A stretch of 64,000 nucleotides of DNA, from positions 4,960,001 to 5,024,000 of the forward strand of contig NC_135144.1 in assembly GCF_051014445.1 (NCBI RefSeq). The letters are read 5' to 3'. The stretch comes from Colletes latitarsis. Taxonomy: Eukaryota > Arthropoda > Insecta > Hymenoptera > Colletidae. The notes beneath the pieces were generated by a model. That model was not told the origin of the DNA and ran no database searches. It saw only the letters and a list, made by a program, of their open reading frames with translations. The position numbers and the translations under genes are program-made. Below are positions 60,733 to 64,000 of this stretch, piece by piece (the stretch's first letter is position 1; the number at the start of each line of letters is the position of its first letter).

Positions 60733-62101
60733 AGTACTGTGGCGTCGCTTTCTATGCTCGCCACCAGAGGGATCGCGGTCTCACAAGCGCTCGACCGACC
60801 ACTCGGTTGCTATACAGGGTGTTCGGCCACTCCTGAAAAAAATTTTAATGAGAGGTTCTAGAGGCCAAAATAAGACGAAAATCAAGAATAGGAATTTATT
60901 GATGGAGGCTTCATTAAAAAATTATTAAGGTTTAAAGTTTCGCCCGTTCCGAATTTTTTTCTCGAAAATGCGCAGGATTTCGGGGGCATGTCCAAACATG
61001 ATTGTAATTGGCCCCCACAGCTAACAATATTTTTTTCAGAACGATTTGAAATATTTTAATTTCGTCGAAAAATTTCACATATTCTCGAATCTTTTTCTAG
61101 AAAGTGGGTAGGATTTCGAGGGTATGTGTAATGACCAAAAATGATTGTAATCGACCCCCGCAACCGAAAATAATTTTTCCAGAACGGTATCAAATTTCTT
61201 TTTGTCGTCGAAAAACTTCTGCACCAACCCCCTATCGATTTTTCTTAAAAATTCGGTTTTGATTTTTAATAATTTTGTTTGACATCCTACAGAAAAGTTG
61301 TCTAATATTTTTTGGTAGGTACCCATAGGCTCTACTTCAGAAAAGAATTTCATTGAGATACTTTTACTATTGTGGGAGTTATGGCCGTTTGAAAATTGGA
61401 CCAGTTTAGGGGGTTTTTCTCACTTTACAGTGCCAACAAACAACTTTTTCAATATTGTTAGAAATTCTACATATTCTCCACTAAAATACGCGTTGTTTAC
61501 ATTTTGAAAAATTAATATCCTCCAATCCGTTCAGGAATTATGACATTTTAAGCATTCCCATCAGTGAAGTATTTCGTGGCCTCAGATTAGATTTTCGGTA
61601 AAGCATTTTTTTCTCGAAAGTGCGTAGGATTTCAGGGTATGTCTATTCACGAAAAATGATTGTAATTGACCCTTGTAACTAAATATAATTTTTCCAAAAC
61701 GATTTGAAATTTTTTTTCTCCGCCGAAAAATTTCAGCACCTAACCGATTTTTTTCTCGAAAGTGGGTAGGATTTCGGAGGTATGCGTATTCACCAAAAAT
61801 GATTATAATTGACCACCGCGATCAAAAATAATTTTTCCAGAACGATTTGAAATGTTTTAATCTAATTGTTAATAACTTTTTAACGAAGCCTTAGTCAAGA
61901 AATTAATATTCTTGATTTTCGTTTTATTTTGCCCTCTAGAATCTCCATTAAAATTTTTCCCAGGGGTGGCCGATCACCCTGTATATACACTCCTCGACCG
62001 ACATCCCCAAGTCGTTCTAAGGCAGGGCCTGCTAGAAAGCCTTACTTGATGAGTCTACTAGCAGGCCCGAACGAAACGCTCCCCTCTCCTTTCCTTTTCT
62101 A
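60733..62101 (-). mobile_element. GC-rich cassette (copy 2, inverted) split by family A
   Basis: 60733-60814 and 61982-62101 match the flanks of A7 at 33.0-33.8 kb in reverse complement, including the conserved CTAGCAGGC hairpin and CTCGCCACCAGAGGGATCG. Family A sits at the same junction in both copies. Confidence 0.78.
60815..61981 (-). mobile_element. Family A element (A14) in the GC-rich cassette, with one core
   Basis: CAGGGTGTTCGGCCACTCC at 60815 and GGCCGATCACCCTG at 61981. Two R blocks, one core, two R blocks. Unlike A7, the copy at the equivalent site, it has a core. Confidence 0.9.
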
Positions 62102-63017
62102 CTCTCCTACGATAATTCTCCGGGTTCCTACCCGCAACGAAGCAGCGCCACAGAAGAAATATAAGGAATCAGCAAAATTTGACTTCTACGATGAGATTTG
62201 AAGATCCTAGAGAAAAAGATGAGAAGACAATTAGACTGTACAGCCAACTACTAGTTTTGCTGATAATATTTATAGAATAATTCTGAAAGTATCTCCCTTA
62301 CCTAATGCCAAGAAAAAGAGAACATTAAACAAGAGCATGAAGATGTGACAGTAAATAAATAAATTATTGACCAAGGAGAAGGAGAACAAAAAAAGAATGA
62401 AAGAACAAACAAAAAATTTATGAAATAAGCGTAAGAAGACCAGAACATTCAAACTACGAGAATGAAACTTGAAAACCATTTACGTGGTTTGTTTAGAAAG
62501 CAACGAATAAGACTGGATTCAGTATTGTAGTTGTGAGCAGGGGACACACGAAGCTTGCACCGATATCTCTAAATGTGTAGACAATTATGTTTACGATCGC
62601 TGTCCGGTATTAATGATCTGTTCAAATTGTATGGTATATCAAAGTCTAACCAAAGTTTCAGTTAACTATTATGAAAATATTATTTGTTTTGTTGCTTTAT
62701 ATTGACTTCTAATATTATTAAATTGTTGCGTCGTAGACGTCCCGTCGCGACGCAATATAATACTTAGGGAAGGCCCAAGTGTTAGGGTAGGCCCAACCAC
62801 TTGCTCGCCACTTTATTACGAATTTTTCGCCGCCTTGGCTTTAGATTCACCTTGGTGTTCTCTTAACCGACTTTCCTTTTCCAAAACAGCCTTATGCATA
62901 CCTCCACTCTTTTTTCTAGGTCCCAGCCTACATTTTTCCCAACTAGCCAATGCCTGAAAAACCACTCCCAATTTTCCATTCCGATTCCGGCGTCTTCACC
63001 CACTAAAATTAGATATA
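62102..63017. other. No gene recognised; GC-rich start after a short hairpin at 62726-62755
   Basis: TTGCGTCG (62726-62733) pairs with CGACGCAA (62748-62755). The sequence beyond (GC-richer, to ~63000) has no recognisable frame; TGTTGCGTCG could be an LTR start but no partner is seen. Confidence 0.35.
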
Positions 63018-64000
63018 CAGGGTGTTCGGCCACCCCTGGGAAAAATTTTAATAGAGGATTCTAGAGACCAAAATAAGACGAAAATCAAGAATACCAATTT
63101 GTTGATGGAGGTTTCAAAAAATATCAAATCCTTCTGGAAAAATTATTTTCGGTTGCGGGGGTCAATTACAATCATTTTTGGTCAACAGACATACCCTCGA
63201 AATCCTACTCAGTTTCGAGAAAAAAATTCGAGTAAGTGCTGAAAGTTTTGGGTGAAAAAAGACTTTTGAATCGTCTTGGAAAAATTATTTTTAGATGCAG
63301 GGGTCAATTGCAAGCATTTTTGGTCAACAGACATACCCCCGAAATCCTACTCAGTTTCGAGAAAAAAATTCCTTACCGAAAATATAATTTCTGGCCAGAA
63401 ATGTCTGCCAGAATTTTCATGCGAATCTTTAAAACGTCATAACTTCTGAACGGATTGGACGATTTTAATGTTTAAAAAAGCAAAAGACGCGTATTTTGGT
63501 GGAGAATATGTACAAATAGCAAAAATATTCGAAAAGTTGGTCCTTTTCCCTGCAAAATGAGGAAAACCCCATAAAAATGGTTGAATTTTCAAACAGCCAT
63601 AACTCCTACAATTGTGAATATATTTCAATGAAACTTTTTTCTGAAGTAGAGCTCATGGGCACCTACAAAAAAGTATTAGACAACTTTTCTGTAGGGCGTC
63701 AAACAAAATTACTAAAAATGAAAAAGTAATTTTTAAGAAAAATCGACAGGGGGTGGTAGGTGCCCAAATTTTTCGATGAAAAAAAAAATTTTTAATTAAT
63801 TCTAAAAAAATTATTTTTGGTTGCGGGGGTCAATTACAATCATTTTTGGTGAATAGACATACCCCCGAAATCTTGCACATTTTCGAGAAAAAAATTCAGT
63901 ACGGTCGGAACTTTAAACGTTAATAACTATTTAACAAAGCCTTCATCAACAAATTGGTATTCTTGATTTTCGTCTTATTTTGACCTTTAGAATCCCCTAT
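63018..64000 (+). mobile_element. Family A element (A15), cut by the window end
   Basis: CAGGGTGTTCGGCCACCCC at 63018 after TA. The left terminus is shortened before the first R block; then R blocks, one core, an R block and the start of the right TIR. The right end lies beyond 64000. Confidence 0.9.

Overview
The window is eukaryotic and looks like transposon-rich, gene-poor insect DNA, most likely hymenopteran (bee, ant or wasp). That assignment is an inference from the low GC content, the mixture of transposon types (Tc1/mariner relatives with CAGGGTG-type ends at TA sites, a jockey-like LINE tail, piggyBac and hAT scraps, solo-LTR-like pieces) and the absence of dense genes. I found no host protein-coding gene, no rRNA, no convincing tRNA and no CRISPR array. 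Longer open frames (up to about 220 codons) lie in GC-richer islands and look like chance frames. The window could be intergenic or lie inside a very long intron.

The dominant component is one family of terminal-inverted-repeat elements, called family A here, with ends CAGGGTGTTCGGCCA next to TA. I count 16 copies or fragments, roughly 16 kb or a quarter of the window. Each copy is built from two TIR ends, a variable number of a ~145-bp block (R block) and zero, one or two ~390-bp cores, so lengths run from 0.34 to 1.57 kb. No transposase is visible in it. The likely trans-acting helper type is a Tc1/mariner-superfamily transposase. One such gene, intact as far as it is visible, sits at the left edge (minus strand, 1-1048, cut by the window) and a deleted relative is at 27.67-28.37 kb, but no direct link to family A is shown.

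Layout from left to right: 0-1.5 kb intact-looking DUF4817/DDE transposon; 3.4-5.1 kb two joined family A pieces; 5.4-6.4 kb broken Tc1 transposase; 6.8-6.9 kb near-perfect hairpin element; 9.5-14.8 kb family A copies; 16.6, 30.6 and 32.4 kb three copies of an AT-rich repeat (family X); 20.8-21.3 kb 5'-truncated LINE with target-site duplication and poly(A); 24.2-27.05 kb satellite of ten ~281-bp units, with a lone inverted monomer at 36.3 kb; 27.7-30.1 kb deleted transposons; 32.4-34.0 kb a three-level nest (family X, then a GC-rich cassette, then family A); 39.9-44.35 kb a Tc1-like element split by two family A insertions, one of which carries a 307-bp solo LTR; 44.7 kb hAT C-terminus; 47.0-48.5 kb a palindrome with ~245-bp arms and family A exactly at its centre; 51.16-52.84 kb an array of ~328-bp dimeric units rich in CTTGCT motifs; 54.0-57.0 kb a long-TIR element with a piggyBac-type C-terminal cysteine domain; 58-64 kb three more family A copies, one in a second, inverted copy of the GC-rich cassette.

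The elements do not form a pathway. What they record is insertion order: Tc1-like and family X elements are older hosts, family A came later, and the solo LTR came after family A. Several insertion junctions (TA, 5-bp and 12-bp duplications) can be read directly from the sequence.
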